Source: Clostridiales bacterium
GTDB taxonomy: Bacteria; Bacillota; Clostridia; Christensenellales; Aristaeellaceae
Reading direction: 5' to 3'
Length of the DNA: 64,000 nt
Assembly (NCBI GenBank): GCA_016930575.1
Contig: JAFGGL010000036.1
Coordinates: forward strand, 33,516-97,515
Part shown: piece after piece, positions 63,288-64,000 of the stretch
Layout: each line of letters begins with the position of its first letter
Position numbering within the stretch: the stretch's first letter is position 1
The notes under the pieces: model-generated
Told to the model about the DNA's origin: nothing
Database searches by the model: none
The model's input: only the letters and a program-made list of their open reading frames with translations
Made by a program: the position numbers and the translations under genes

Positions 63288-63646
63288 GGCAGGCTAACCC
63301 CCCAAAGCTGCGACAATACGACCTGCTCCGCCCGTTTTCCGTTGATTTCGGGCGGAATGCGCACATTGAACCAACTGACGACGACGATGCTTTCAATCCC
63401 GTCGTGTGCCAGATAGCGCTCAAGCTGTTTCATCAGCCGCTTTTTGTTGGGTTTCCCCTTTTTGATCTCGATGCCGACGCCGCCCGCAAGGTAATCGATC
63501 CGGCAGCCCTTTCCCAGCTTTGCTTCGTGCGTAAACGCGATATCACCCGCGGCTAGCGCTTCGCGGACGTGGTAGTGGATATCCATTTCAAAAAGCACAT
63601 AGGGAATCCGTATCTCCCTGAGCGCGCCGAGTACCGCTTCGATCAC
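63284..63646 (-). CDS. Small PD-(D/E)XK-like nuclease
   Basis: HEAKLGKGCRIDYLAGGVGIEIKKGKPNKKRLMKQLERYLAHDGIESIVVVSW (ID-x7-IEIKK pattern); stop overlaps helicase start as ATGA; GTG start. Confidence 0.7.
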   Translation of the reverse strand: MIEAVLGALREIRIPYVLFEMDIHYHVREALAAGDIAFTHEAKLGKGCRIDYLAGGVGIEIKKGKPNKKRLMKQLERYLAHDGIESIVVVSWFNVRIPPEINGKRAEQVVLSQLWGVSLP

Positions 63647-63675
63647 GATAAGCCGCCTTTCCGCACCATCGCTTT

Positions 63676-63960
63676 TTAGAGTATGATCTGCTTGTGTGTG
63701 TTGCTTTCCCGGTAGATCACAAACCGCCGGCCGATAACCAAAACCGGTTCCGCGCCTGTTTTTTTACATAACTGTGCGCATGCTTCCTTTGCCGATAAGC
63801 CGCTGTTTTGCTGCACCGCGCACTTGATCAGTTCGCGGGCTTCCAGCGCGTCGTACGCTTCCTTGAGCGTGGCGTCGGTGACGCCGTCCTTCCCGATAAA
63901 CAGGATGGTATCCAGCCCGTTTGCCATTGCGCGCAGCATGGCCCTCTGCTTGCCTGTCAT
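63676..63960 (-). CDS. yhbY: YhbY-family (CRM domain) RNA-binding protein
   Basis: MTGKQRAMLRAMANGLDTILFIGKDGVTDATLKEAYDALEARELIKCAVQQN...CKKTGAEPVLVIGRRFVIYRES. Confidence 0.94.
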   Translation of the reverse strand: MTGKQRAMLRAMANGLDTILFIGKDGVTDATLKEAYDALEARELIKCAVQQNSGLSAKEACAQLCKKTGAEPVLVIGRRFVIYRESNTHKQIIL

Positions 63961-63969
63961 ATATCTCTC

Positions 63970-64000
63970 CTATTCGACGAAATCAAATTCCGTCGTGCCG
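63970..64000 (-). CDS. C-terminal end of a gene upstream of yhbY, probably obg (truncated by window edge)
   Basis: Minus-strand frame reads ...GTTEFDFVE stop; acidic/aromatic C-terminus and yhbY linkage fit Obg, but only nine residues are visible. Confidence 0.4.
   Translation of the reverse strand, partial: GTTEFDFVE

Noticed and set aside
1-64000. CRISPR arrays, prophage, transposons
   Set aside because: No regularly spaced direct repeats, cas genes, phage structural genes or transposases were found on reading both strands

Overview
The window is a gene-dense chromosomal segment of a Bacillota/Clostridia-type bacterium (taxonomy is an inference from gene content). Nearly all of it is housekeeping. 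From left to right: the 3' end of an ABC solute-binding protein; a reduced dcw cluster (mraZ, ftsL-like, murE, mraY, murD, ftsQ/divIB); an L,D-transpeptidase; a NifU-like/GGGtGRT pair; an AT-rich trypsin-like protease islet between two copies of one palindromic terminator; an SPFH/zinc-ribbon gene and a receiver-like gene; cyclophilin, mutS2, a two-component system and aroK; tRNA-Val(GAC); sortase B; a GH65 phosphorylase; three coupled glycosyltransferases with an MtaD-like deaminase; a CbbX/SpoVK-like AAA ATPase; phoH, pgpH-like, a ybeY-cdd fusion and era; recN, argR, nadK, tlyA and dxs; ddl and murF; ruvCAB-queA; plsY, hom, coaX and an ECF S component; a nadD-yqeK fusion and rsfS; a large SH3/PG-binding protein; a SNF2 helicase coupled to a PD-(D/E)XK-like nuclease; yhbY; and the probable last codons of obg. 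No CRISPR array, prophage, transposase or rRNA was seen. The observations most worth following are: (i) the protease islet with duplicated terminators, (ii) the nuclease-SNF2 pair inside the yhbY/nadD neighbourhood, (iii) the YbeY-cytidine deaminase fusion, (iv) an ARG-box-like site filling the spacer of the nadK-argR promoter, (v) MraZ-box-like repeats and a nested dyad at the mraZ promoter, and (vi) the altered HxGH motif in the NadD-YqeK fusion. All homology calls are from motif recognition by eye; no database search was run.
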